Shown here in pieces: positions 18,801-25,765 of a stretch of 64,000 nucleotides of DNA. Below the pieces are notes generated by a model. That model worked only from the letters and a program-made list of their open reading frames with translations, was not told the DNA's origin and did not search any database. The stretch's first letter is position 1. The number at the start of each line of letters is the position of its first letter. Origin of the DNA: Melaminivora jejuensis (GTDB taxonomy: Bacteria > Pseudomonadota > Gammaproteobacteria > Burkholderiales > Burkholderiaceae_C); NCBI RefSeq assembly GCF_017811175.1, contig NZ_JACWIJ010000002.1, forward strand, positions 744,001-808,000, written 5' to 3'. The position numbers and the translations under genes were made by a program.

Positions 18801-19092
18801 GCGTCAGGCCGCCGATGGGCTGATCGGTCTCGTTGACGATGAGCAGCTCGTGCAGCGCCGGCACGGCGTTCTGGAAGGCTGCCAGGTTGAGCCTGTCCGC
18901 AGCGTTGACCTGCAGCCGGACGACGGGCGGCGGCTCGGGTGCAGCAGAGACTTGCGGCTCCTGTGCCAGCTCGATTCCCGGCTCGTTCTTCGGCCCGATT
19001 CCCTGCGTGATTTCCTGCGTGATTTCCTGCCTGTTGCCCCGCTCGATTGCCGCCTCGCCCACACTGGCCGGCTGACTGGACTGCCCTGTCAT
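12886..19092 (-). CDS. giant DUF4011 / SF1 helicase / Vsr-like nuclease protein
   Basis: 2068 residues; ATG at 19092 follows a good AAAGGAG site. Order of parts: an Ig-like N-terminal domain (about 60-155), a transglutaminase-like segment with VLDGGLATCLDLTLLFAACL and RGHAFVGLWL (about 280-330), the DUF4011 motif RWQRRLLDLSLRNSLLNF (about 470-490), Walker A IGPPGTGKSQTIANL (about 770), a long coiled helical insert, Walker B VIFDEASQIPVW (about 1620) with GDPKQLPPTNFF, SF1 motifs ending in LNVAVTRARHELRVFSS, and a C-terminal restriction-endonuclease-like fold (about 1925-2030) with VECDGATYH, RDKLREQVLRGLGW and RVWSTDWW. This DUF4011-helicase-Vsr order is the one I recall for the anti-phage protein Hhe. 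Likely an ATP-driven DNA-cleaving defence factor; stands alone. Confidence 0.85.
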   Translation of the reverse strand: MTGQSSQPASVGEAAIERGNRQEITQEITQGIGPKNEPGIELAQEPQVSAAPEPPPVVRLQVNAADRLNLAAFQNAVPALHELLIVNETDQPIGGLTLQLTSEPPFIQPRHWRVEAVAAGESYAVRDLDVQLDGALLSRLTEAELATLRFELRSRRQPADATVSTVSTVSAESAEASGTVVARHDTPVELLARNQWGGIGHLPELLAAFVQPNDPAIDRLLKGAALALQAAGKSGSIDGYAQGPRRAWELASGLWTAVLQCRLNYALPPASFEHAGQKVRSPSQVLDGGLATCLDLTLLFAACLEQAGLNPLLLVTRGHAFVGLWLHDEEFSTAVVDDVTAVRKRLKLQEILFFETTLAAQGRAVGFSQAIAQASRQLSLEEEDRFELAIDIRRARRSRIRPLAQTQAQVDADVAPALDGQQGQDGQTDPAELLRVEDPPELPERQADAIPTAELDPKDRLARWQRRLLDLSLRNSLLNFKPGKKSLLLDAQAPALEDALAQGQSLRLLPNPAPMQGQDPRSQQLHEARSLEDLHQAQALEALARREVFVSLPEPELEGRLVELYRGARNTLQEGGANTLFIALGFLVWTRPDKPQVRVRAPLILLPVTLGRKSARSGFTLQEHEDEALFNPTLIEMLRQDFQLELSIAAAELPRDDDGLDIQGIWQRVRTAIRDIRGWEVSEDVVLSMFSFAKYLMWKDLVDRTEDLRRSPVVAHLIDTPREPYPSTTPFPDVRRLDADYSPQEVFSPLPADSSQLSAIMAAARGKDFVLIGPPGTGKSQTIANLIAQCLAENKRVLFVAEKIAALDVVYRRLREVGLGEFCLELHSNKSRKLEVLSQLSQAWEARGEVDAAVWEAKARQLAQVRQQLSTYVERLHRRHGNGWSIYQAIGRMAAGEAQPVLGFRWASARAHDEAAYAALRDLAGRLQANAAAVGPAQLQDGPLAPVHVSDWSARWQQDMVGAAQTLQRSSGAFLAAVQTLGQLLGVQWPELHRQQRSAIGVLARALPQAAGQDWSFCALPGSDTLCAALKAGGELLDQHRALSASMAAPWPLPLQERLAQALELLGRRRTLHAQLHAPWPPLVSDEVERGLQLIAQWQQLRAGLSVPYGTALEQLNVAQLQRDWARADKALWPLSWLGRRKVRAALESAIEGTGEPRIADDLAALVRMKGLREEIEQLNPGAAADGLWAGMRTRLDHARSALQANAALQAARLNQSFSLDSLDAAAQGYCGERWAAEVQRLTALQELDARLAECTALGADSHGLWQGLDTDASALRAALAFERERLDVRQRGALRETHPAVAQGSCGPLLQQQHELLHQRAQLEQRLLGMTELAGECPDVWQALDTDPAIIEQVLKFHASLKAAVSGLALEPAGAAAVRRQLHQVLQARHDELDASSAIGQSCQAVMAALSTLHTATEQFGSSAAQPEAERRTFADQPPQALAQAAAQLESQHQSLRAWCAWRLAQADAHAAGLASLAAALQTQDITPAQVATAFEVNYARWWLAEAVEEDEVLRRFVSAEHELRIREFRALDDEFTRISRAWIRARLCASLPALDSIQRNSEWGVLRREITKKRQHKPLRQLLQEIPQVVLQLTPCLLMSPLSIAQYLSADASNFDLVIFDEASQIPVWDAIGAMARARQVVMVGDPKQLPPTNFFGRSDSTDETDDGAESDMESILDECLGASLPTRNLSWHYRSRHESLIAFSNHRYYGGGLVTFPSPVTDDQAVSFHFVPGRYEKGGARINQPEAKALVADLVGRLRQPGFRDSGLTIGVVTFNAEQQNLIEDLLDEERRQDPGLEPYFSDAELEPVFVKNLESVQGDERDIMYFSITYGPDLAGVVSMNFGPLNRDGGERRLNVAVTRARHELRVFSSLRGDQIDLSRTNAAGVRDLKHFLEFAERGARALAEAHRGSQGDFDSPFEASVAQALARKGWQVHTQIGVSSFRVDLGVVHPDFAGRYLAGVECDGATYHRSATARDRDKLREQVLRGLGWDILRVWSTDWWVNPGGTLERIHDALAGLLERDRQRRASVTEAAPQASETGDGDAANENASPLQVSEAGAVSEMS

Positions 19093-19158
19093 GCACGTTC
19101 TCCTTTGCAGCCGGTATTGTGGCGCGCAGGAAACAGTGCCCGTGCGGATGCCCTGCGG

Positions 19159-19713
19159 CTACAGCCCCAGCGCCAGCTGCGCCTCCTCGGACATGCGCGA
19201 GCGATCCCAGGGCGGGTCGAACACCAGATTCACGGTGATCTCGCCCACGCGCGGCAGGGCCAGCACCTTGTCGCAGACCTCGTCGGCAATGGCCTCGCCC
19301 ATGCCGCAGCCGGGCGCGGTGAGCGTCATGTCGATGACCACGCGCACCTTGTCCTGCTCCTGCAGCGGCTCGAACCTGAGCGCATAGACCAGGCCCAGAT
19401 CGACGATGTTGACCGGGATCTCCGGGTCGTAGCAGGTGCGTAGCGTCTGCCAGATCAGCGGCTCCAGGTCGTCGATGTGCAAGTCCTGCGGCGCGGCGAT
19501 GGCCTGCGGCGGCTGCTTGCCGATGGCGTCGGCGTCCTGGCCCTTGAGGCGCATGAGCTGGCCCTCGACCAGCAGCGTGAACGAGCCGCCCAGCGCCTGG
19601 GTGATCTGCGCGAGCTGCCCGGCTTCTAGCTCGACCGGGTGGCCGCTGGGGATGGTCTCCACGCCCACTGTGCGGCGCACCAGCACGTCCTCGCGTTGGC
19701 GGCGATAGGTCAT
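19159..19713 (-). CDS. sufT: SufT, Fe-S cluster assembly/maturation protein (DUF59/MIP18)
   Basis: 184 residues. The C-terminal half is the MIP18/DUF59 domain: LIWQTLRTCYDPEIPVNIVDLGLVY, TLTAPGCGMGEAIADEV with the conserved Cys, and VFDPPWDRSRMSEEA, which is typical of SufT. The N-terminal extension (TYRRQREDVLVRRTVGVETIP ... LGGSFTLLVEG) is also SufT-specific. It acts in maturation of [4Fe-4S] proteins as an accessory factor. Start at 19713 in an ATGA overlap with sufU. Last gene of the suf operon. Confidence 0.85.
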   Translation of the reverse strand: MTYRRQREDVLVRRTVGVETIPSGHPVELEAGQLAQITQALGGSFTLLVEGQLMRLKGQDADAIGKQPPQAIAAPQDLHIDDLEPLIWQTLRTCYDPEIPVNIVDLGLVYALRFEPLQEQDKVRVVIDMTLTAPGCGMGEAIADEVCDKVLALPRVGEITVNLVFDPPWDRSRMSEEAQLALGL

Positions 19714-20222
19714 GGGGCCTCCGTGGTGCTGGCCTGCAGGGTGGCGCCGTCGCTCTCGGCGGCCTGGACGGTGGCGGCGTCGTCCTTGCCGCCGTGCTGG
19801 GCGATGGCGTGCATCAGCGCGTGCCAGCCCAGCAGGGCGCACTTGATGCGGCTGGGGTACTGGCGCACGCCGGCCAGGCTGATCAGCTTGCCCAGGGGCG
19901 CATCGTCTGGTTCTTCCTCGCCCGTCAGCACGGCGCGAAAGTGCTGCTGCAGCGCCTGCGCGGCGGCCACGTCGCCGCCCTTGACGGCCTCGGTCATCAT
20001 CGAGGTCGAGGCCATGCAGATGGCGCAGCCCTGGCCGGAAAAGCGGATGTCCTGCACTTGCTCGCCCTGCAATTGCAGCTCCACGGCGATGCGGTCGCCG
20101 CACGAGGGGTTGGTGCCCTGCGCCTGGTGCGTGGGCGCGGCCAGGTGGCCGAAGTTGCGCGGCGCGCGCTTGTGCTCAAGCACCACCTCCTGGTAGAGGT
20201 CGTTCATGGCGTTGTCCATCAT
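19710..20222 (-). CDS. sufU: SufU/NifU-like Fe-S assembly or sulfur-transfer protein
   Basis: 170 residues. SufU-type IscU fold with the three conserved cysteines Cys41 (NPSCGD), Cys66 (GQGCAIC) and Cys128 (RIKCALLGW) and the Asp after the first Cys. In Gram-positive bacteria SufU is a zinc-dependent partner that accepts sulfur from SufS; the same role is inferred here because no SufE gene is present. The extended C-terminal tail (HGGKDDAATVQAAESDGATLQ) is not part of the fold. Starts at 20222, overlapping the sufS stop; ends in an ATGA overlap with sufT. Confidence 0.87.
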   Translation of the reverse strand: MMDNAMNDLYQEVVLEHKRAPRNFGHLAAPTHQAQGTNPSCGDRIAVELQLQGEQVQDIRFSGQGCAICMASTSMMTEAVKGGDVAAAQALQQHFRAVLTGEEEPDDAPLGKLISLAGVRQYPSRIKCALLGWHALMHAIAQHGGKDDAATVQAAESDGATLQASTTEAP

Positions 20223-21484
20223 CGCAGCAGCTCCAGGGCGCGGGCGGTGGCGGCGATCAGGCGCTCCACCTCGTGCGTAGTGTTGTACAGGGCAAAGGAG
20301 GCGCGCGTGGTCGGCCCGGCCACCAGCTGGTCGAGCAGCGGCTGCGCGCAGTGGTGGCCGGTGCGCACGGCAATGCCCGACTGGTCGAGCAGCGTGCCGA
20401 TGTCGTGCGGATGTACACCTTCGCAGACGAAGGACACCAGCGCTGCTGCGGCGCTGTCCCGGCTGAGCACGCGCACGCCGGGCAGGGCGGCCAGGCCGGC
20501 GGCGGCCTGCTCGCGCAGGGCGTGGATGTGGGCATCGATGGCGGCGCGGCCTGTCTCGTCGATGAAGCGCGCGGCGGCCGCCAGCCCTACGGCCCCGGCG
20601 ACGTTGGGCGTGCCGCCCTCCAGGCGCATGGGCAGGGCGGCGTAGCGGGCGCGCTCGTAGCTCACGTCCTCGACCATGTCACCACCCAGGCGCAGCGGGT
20701 ACAGCAACTCCAGCGCTGCGCGCCGGCCCACCAGCGCGCCCGTGCCCATGGGGCCGTGCATCTTGTGGCCGGAAAAGACCAGGAAGTCGCACTCCAGCGC
20801 CGCCATGTCGGGCACGCCGTGCGCGGCGACCTGGGCCGCATCCAGCACCGTGAGGGCGCCGGCGGCCTTGGCCATCGCCAGCATGGCCTCATACGGCGGG
20901 CGCTCGCCCGTGGCGTTGGCGCAGGCGGTGATGGCAAAGACCCGGGCGCCGCCGCCTTGCAGCAGCGCGGCCAGATCGGCCTCGTGCAGCCGGCCTTCGG
21001 CGTCGGGCTGGAGGATGTGCAGTTGTGCGCCCGTCATGTGCGCAGCGTGCTGCCAGGGCACCAGGTTGGCGTGGTGCTCCAGGCCGCTCACGACGATACG
21101 GTCGCCCGGGCGCAGCCAGGCCTGGGTTGGCCCGGCGCCCCACAGGCCCTGGGCGATGGTGTTGAGCGCCTCGGTTGTGCCGCTGGTAAAGACCAGCTCG
21201 TGCCCGGCGGTGGCGCCGATGAAGGCTTTCAGCGTGGCGCGGGCGCCCTCGAAGGCGTCGGTGGCGCGCTGGCTCAGGGTGTGGACGGCGCGGTGGATGT
21301 TGGCACGCTGATGCTGCTCGAAATCCTGCATGGCGGCGAGGACGGCGCGCGGCATGTGGGTCGTGGCGGCGTTGTCCAGGTAGGCCAGCGGCTGGCCGTG
21401 GATGGACTCGGCCAAGATGGGGAATTCGGCGCGCAGGGCCTGCACGGGCAGGGTGCTGGGCAGGAGTGGATGCGGTTTACCCAT
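20219..21484 (-). CDS. sufS: cysteine desulfurase SufS
   Basis: 421 residues from the ATG at 21484, which has a GGAGG site upstream. The longer open frame upstream is encoded by intergenic palindromic repeats and is not protein. Class V aminotransferase fold of the SufS/CsdA group: YLDNAATTHMP, TSGTTEALNTIAQGL, LEHHANLVPWQ, PLP lysine in FSGHKMHGPMGTG, and the persulfide cysteine Cys379 in RTGHHCAQPL. Removes sulfur from cysteine and hands it to SufU for cluster assembly on SufBCD. Confidence 0.9.
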   Translation of the reverse strand: MGKPHPLLPSTLPVQALRAEFPILAESIHGQPLAYLDNAATTHMPRAVLAAMQDFEQHQRANIHRAVHTLSQRATDAFEGARATLKAFIGATAGHELVFTSGTTEALNTIAQGLWGAGPTQAWLRPGDRIVVSGLEHHANLVPWQHAAHMTGAQLHILQPDAEGRLHEADLAALLQGGGARVFAITACANATGERPPYEAMLAMAKAAGALTVLDAAQVAAHGVPDMAALECDFLVFSGHKMHGPMGTGALVGRRAALELLYPLRLGGDMVEDVSYERARYAALPMRLEGGTPNVAGAVGLAAAARFIDETGRAAIDAHIHALREQAAAGLAALPGVRVLSRDSAAAALVSFVCEGVHPHDIGTLLDQSGIAVRTGHHCAQPLLDQLVAGPTTRASFALYNTTHEVERLIAATARALELLR

Positions 21485-21500
21485 GGCGCGCCCTCCGGCT

Positions 21501-21607
21501 CCCTCGCCCCCTGGGGGAGAGGGTTGGGGTGAGGGGGTGGAACAGGCGCTGCGCTGTCTGCTGGCAGCCACCCTCACCCCAACCCTCTCCCGCCAGCGGG
21601 AGAGGGA
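21501..21607. repeat. GC-rich palindrome pair between sufS and sufD (pair 1)
   Basis: Two copies of a 37-bp GC-rich unit in opposite orientation: one at 21501-21537, with GGGGGAGAGGGTTGGGG, and its inverted counterpart at 21571-21607, with CCCCAACCCTCTCCCG. Each unit has its own internal inverted repeat (CCCC..GGGG). The first starts about 17 bases upstream of the sufS start codon, so it lies in the sufD-sufS spacer of the operon. This looks like a REP/BIME-type intergenic repeat. Confidence 0.75.
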
Positions 21608-21642
21608 GTCAGGTGCGTCGGGCATCGTGCCTGCGGCTCCCC

Positions 21643-21757
21643 GCTCCCTCCCCCCTGGGGGAGGGCTGGGGTGGGGGCCAGCGACGGTTGCCTGCTCGAC
21701 ATGGTGCGCCAGAACCAGCCGGCCCCCATCCCGGCCTTCCCCCAGAGGGGGAAGGAG
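21643..21757. repeat. GC-rich palindrome pair between sufS and sufD (pair 2)
   Basis: A 115-bp element with two inverted GC-rich units: 21643-21679 (GGGGGAGGGCTGGGGTGGGG) and 21721-21757 (GGCCCCCATCCCGGCCTTCC), with a less conserved middle containing AGAACCAGCCGGCCCCC. A related copy in opposite orientation occurs at 23928-24044 between sufC and sufB, where the AGAACCAGCCGGCCCCC segment is also present. The element therefore occurs twice within the suf operon. Confidence 0.75.
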
Positions 21758-21773
21758 TGGGAGAAATCCGAAT

Positions 21774-21820
21774 GAAATCGGCCCTCAGCCCTTGTCCAGC
21801 AAGCGCTGACAGCTATCAAA
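21774..21820. repeat. AGCGCTTG-family repeat, single copy, downstream of sufD
   Basis: Single arm with the core AGCAAGCGCTGACAGCTATC (21799-21818), reverse-complementary in type to the left arm at 6987, preceded by the usual GAAATCGGCCCTCAGCCCTTG flank. It lies 11 bases downstream of the sufD stop in the sufD-sufS spacer. Confidence 0.75.
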
Positions 21821-21830
21821 TTTGATTTAT

Positions 21831-23084
21831 TCATGCTGCCCTTTCATCCACTTGCTGCACCTGCCCGATGGCCGTCGCCAGCGCGCCGCTGTCCAGCCAC
21901 TGCGCCAGCAGCGGCGAGTCCGGCAGGCCGCGCTCCAGCAGCGCTCGGGCCATGCCGTCGATGACCAGTGCGCGCGCGTGCGCCTCGCTCAGGCCGCGCT
22001 GGCTGGCGTAGAACAGCGCGTCCTCGGGCAGCGCGCCCCAGGTGGCGCCGTGGGCGGCCTGGACGTTGTCGTGCAGGATTTCCAGGTGCGGGCGCAGGAT
22101 CAGCCGGGGCTGGCCGGCCAGGGGCACGCCCGACAGGCGCTGGCGCAGGCTGGCTTCGTCGGCGCCCGGGGCGATGCGGGTATGGGCGTTGCTGACCACG
22201 CGCGCGCGGCCACGCGCCAGCACCAGCGATTCGACCTCGCTGCGCGTGTGGCCCTGCTCCATGCGGCTATAGACCTGATGGTCGAGCTGGGCGCCGTCCG
22301 CCGCCAGCAGCAGCGCGGCGTGCCGGGCCTGGCTGTCCGCGCCCGCCTGCTCAATGCTGTTGCGCTGCAGGTGGTAGGCCGATGCCTGGCCGACCAGCGC
22401 CTGGGCGTAGTGCGCGCCGCTGGCCAGCCGGGCGTGGATGTGGTGCGCGAGTTGATCCTCGGCCCCGGGCTGTATCACGCGCAGATGCTCCAGCCGCGCA
22501 CCGGGCGCCAGCTCGATGTGTGCGTGCAGGTTCTGCGTGATGGCGTGCCGGCAGCCGACACTGCTGCGCTCGTGCGTCTCCAGCAGCAGCACGCGCACGC
22601 CTGGGTCGAGCTGCAGCACCAGCAGCGGCGCTTCGACCGGGCCGTGGGGCTGGTGGCGCAGGGCCAGGCAGACCAGCTCGCCCTCGTGGCCGGGCCGGGC
22701 GGCGACGTGTACGCGCAGCCCCTGCCGGCACAGCGTCCGGTGCGCCCAGGCAAACGGCGCGGCCTCGCCCTCGCCGGGGCCGGGCAGGCCGGCAAAAAGC
22801 TGGGCGCGCTGCTCGGGGTCGGCGGCGTCCAGCCAGCGGGCATCGACGCCGCCGGCAGTGCCCGCGCCCAGGCCCTGGCCTTGCAGCGGCAGCAGCGTCC
22901 AGCCGGCACCGGACAGCGGTGGCGCGGCGCAGTCATCGCCGCGCGTGCCCTCGGCCTGCTCGCCCAGCCAGTGGGTGAGCGCCGGCGGCGGCAGGTGGTG
23001 AAAGGCTTCGCTGCGCCGGGCGATCCAGCCGTACTGGCGCAGGTGCTCGCGGGCGGCGAGGCGGTCGGCTTGTGCGGTGTTCAT
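21831..23084 (-). CDS. sufD: SufD, subunit of the SufBCD Fe-S scaffold
   Basis: 417 residues from the ATG at 23084, 4 bases after the sufC stop. SufB/SufD beta-helix core: GRARVVSNAHTRIAPGADEASLRQRL, RLILRPHLEILHDNVQAAHGATWG (with the conserved His) and the C-terminal ALFYASQRGLSEAHARALVIDGMA. Forms the SufB-SufC2-SufD complex on which nascent clusters are built. The N-terminal third is Ala/Gly-rich and poorly conserved, as is normal for SufD. Cytoplasmic. Confidence 0.88.
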   Translation of the reverse strand: MNTAQADRLAAREHLRQYGWIARRSEAFHHLPPPALTHWLGEQAEGTRGDDCAAPPLSGAGWTLLPLQGQGLGAGTAGGVDARWLDAADPEQRAQLFAGLPGPGEGEAAPFAWAHRTLCRQGLRVHVAARPGHEGELVCLALRHQPHGPVEAPLLVLQLDPGVRVLLLETHERSSVGCRHAITQNLHAHIELAPGARLEHLRVIQPGAEDQLAHHIHARLASGAHYAQALVGQASAYHLQRNSIEQAGADSQARHAALLLAADGAQLDHQVYSRMEQGHTRSEVESLVLARGRARVVSNAHTRIAPGADEASLRQRLSGVPLAGQPRLILRPHLEILHDNVQAAHGATWGALPEDALFYASQRGLSEAHARALVIDGMARALLERGLPDSPLLAQWLDSGALATAIGQVQQVDERAA

Positions 23085-23088
23085 GGCC

Positions 23089-23877
23089 TCAGGCCTCCAC
23101 CGCTTGCCGCAGCGCGGCGGCGCCCGTGCGGGCAAAGCCGGTGCGGGCGATCTCGCGCGCCAGCGCCAGGTCGCCGGTCTCGGCAATGCAGCCCTGATCC
23201 AGGCGCAGCACGGCGTCGGGCGCCAGCTGCTCGATCATCTGCAGGTAGTGCGAAATGATGATGAAGGCCGTGCCCTGGGCGCGCAGCCGGGCCACCAGCG
23301 CCACTACGGCGCGCACGCCGTCCACGTCCAGCCCAGAGTCGATCTCGTCGAGCAGGGCCACGCGCGGCTGCAGCAGCGACAGTTGCAGCAGTTCGTTGCG
23401 CTTTCTCTCCCCGCCGGAAAAGCCCTCGTTGACGGGCCGCGCCAGCATGGCCTCGGGCAGGCCCAGTTCGCGGGCCGACTTTTTGGCGCGGCTCAGGAAG
23501 TCGAAGGCGTCCAGCGGCTGCTGCCCGCGCGACTCTTGCACGGCGTTGAGCGCGGTGCGGATGAACAAGTTGTTCTTCACGCCGGGGATGTCGGGCGGCG
23601 ACTGGAAGGACACGAACAGACCGGCGCGGGCGCGCTCGTGCGCAGCCATGGCCAGCAGATCCTGCCCGTCCAGCAGCGCCTGCCCGCCCAGCACGCGGTA
23701 GTGCGGATGGCCGGCCAGCGCCATGCCCAGCGTGCTCTTGCCGCTGCCGTTGGCGCCCATCAGCACCGACAGCGAGCCGGGCGCAGCCGTGAGCGAGGCG
23801 CAGTGCAAGACGGTGCGCTCGCCCACCTGCACGCGCAGGTCGCGCACATCGAGCAGGGCGGGGGTGGTGTCGGTCAT
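23089..23877 (-). CDS. sufC: SufC, ATPase of the SufBCD complex
   Basis: 262 residues; ATG at 23877 is preceded by AAGGAA. ABC-type ATPase: Walker A MGANGSGKST, the SufC-specific FVSFQSPPDIPGVKNNLFIRTA, signature FSGGERKRNELLQ, Walker B VALLDEIDSGLDVDG and H-loop IISHYLQM. These residues, especially the GERKRNE signature and the lack of a permease, separate it from transporters. Drives conformational change of SufB-SufD. Starts 251 bases downstream of the sufB stop, a spacer occupied by repeats. Confidence 0.92.
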   Translation of the reverse strand: MTDTTPALLDVRDLRVQVGERTVLHCASLTAAPGSLSVLMGANGSGKSTLGMALAGHPHYRVLGGQALLDGQDLLAMAAHERARAGLFVSFQSPPDIPGVKNNLFIRTALNAVQESRGQQPLDAFDFLSRAKKSARELGLPEAMLARPVNEGFSGGERKRNELLQLSLLQPRVALLDEIDSGLDVDGVRAVVALVARLRAQGTAFIIISHYLQMIEQLAPDAVLRLDQGCIAETGDLALAREIARTGFARTGAAALRQAVEA

Positions 23878-23927
23878 GGTGGTTCCTTGCGTTGTCGTTT
23901 GTTGGATAGGGGCGGATGGCTGTCTGG

Positions 23928-24044
23928 CTCCTTCCCCTCTGGGGGAAGGTGGGGATGGGGGCCGGCTGGTTCTGGCAGACCGCGTCGTGAGGCCACCGCC
24001 GCTGGCCCCCACCCCAGACCTCCCTCAGCCGGGGAGGGGGCAAG
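23928..24044. repeat. GC-rich palindrome pair between sufC and sufB
   Basis: About 117 bp, made of an inverted pair: 23928-23963 (CCTCTGGGGGAAGGTGGGG) and 24004-24044 (GGCCCCCACCCCAGACC). Read on the opposite strand it aligns from end to end with the element at 21643-21757, including the AGAACCAGCCGGCCCCCATC segment. The two copies have opposite orientation and flank sufC-sufD. Confidence 0.75.
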
Positions 24045-24070
24045 ACCAGGACGGTTTTGATACTTCAAAA

Positions 24071-24118
24071 TTGATAGCGGATAGCGCTTGTCCAGCAATG
24101 GTTTGCAGCGGATTTCAT
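24071..24118. repeat. AGCGCTTG-family repeat, single copy, downstream of sufB
   Basis: Contains TTGATAGCGGATAGCGCTTG (24071-24090) followed by TCCAGCAATGG and the GGATTTCAT flank that other copies share. It ends 11 bases before the sufB stop codon, on its downstream side. As in the sufD-sufS spacer, it stands next to a GC-rich palindrome pair. Confidence 0.7.
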
Positions 24119-24128
24119 GGACATTTGA

Positions 24129-25604
<1,476 letters not shown>

Positions 25605-25627
25605 GGCGGGGTGGGCTTTCCTTTTTT

Positions 25628-25650
25628 AATGTGCATATAGTATGAATCTT
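25628..25650. promoter_or_regulatory. candidate Rrf2-type operator upstream of sufB
   Basis: On the sufB strand the two halves are AAGATTCATAC (25650-25640) and ATATGCACATT (25638-25628) around one base. The inner part TTCATA / TATGCA is an inverted repeat, and about 17 of 22 positions agree with the NsrR-type consensus AAGATGCATTT / AAATGCATCTT. It shares the half site AAGATTCAT with the nnrS box at 11220. It ends 24 bases before the sufB ATG, where the -10 region would lie (CATACT or CTATAT), so repression is the simplest reading. The identity of the regulator (NsrR, IscR or a SufR-like Rrf2 protein) is open. Confidence 0.5.
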
Positions 25651-25765
25651 TCGATCTTTTGCACACAGCGCAGCGCTTGTCCGTACCTGTGGCGCGGACA
25701 TGGCACAGGCGCCCCGTGGCTTTGCGGCAACGCGCAGCAGCCCGCGCGTGCGCTCCGGCGGCTGC

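Noticed and set aside
21485..21625. 47-codon N-terminal extension of SufS
   Set aside because: It is encoded by the GC-rich palindromic repeats and reads as low-complexity Ser/Pro/Gly/Arg sequence; the ATG at 21484 has a ribosome site and the family N-terminus.
25670..25685. GCAGCGCTTGTCCG as a repeat copy upstream of sufB
   Set aside because: Only the core matches, without arm or flank; likely chance.
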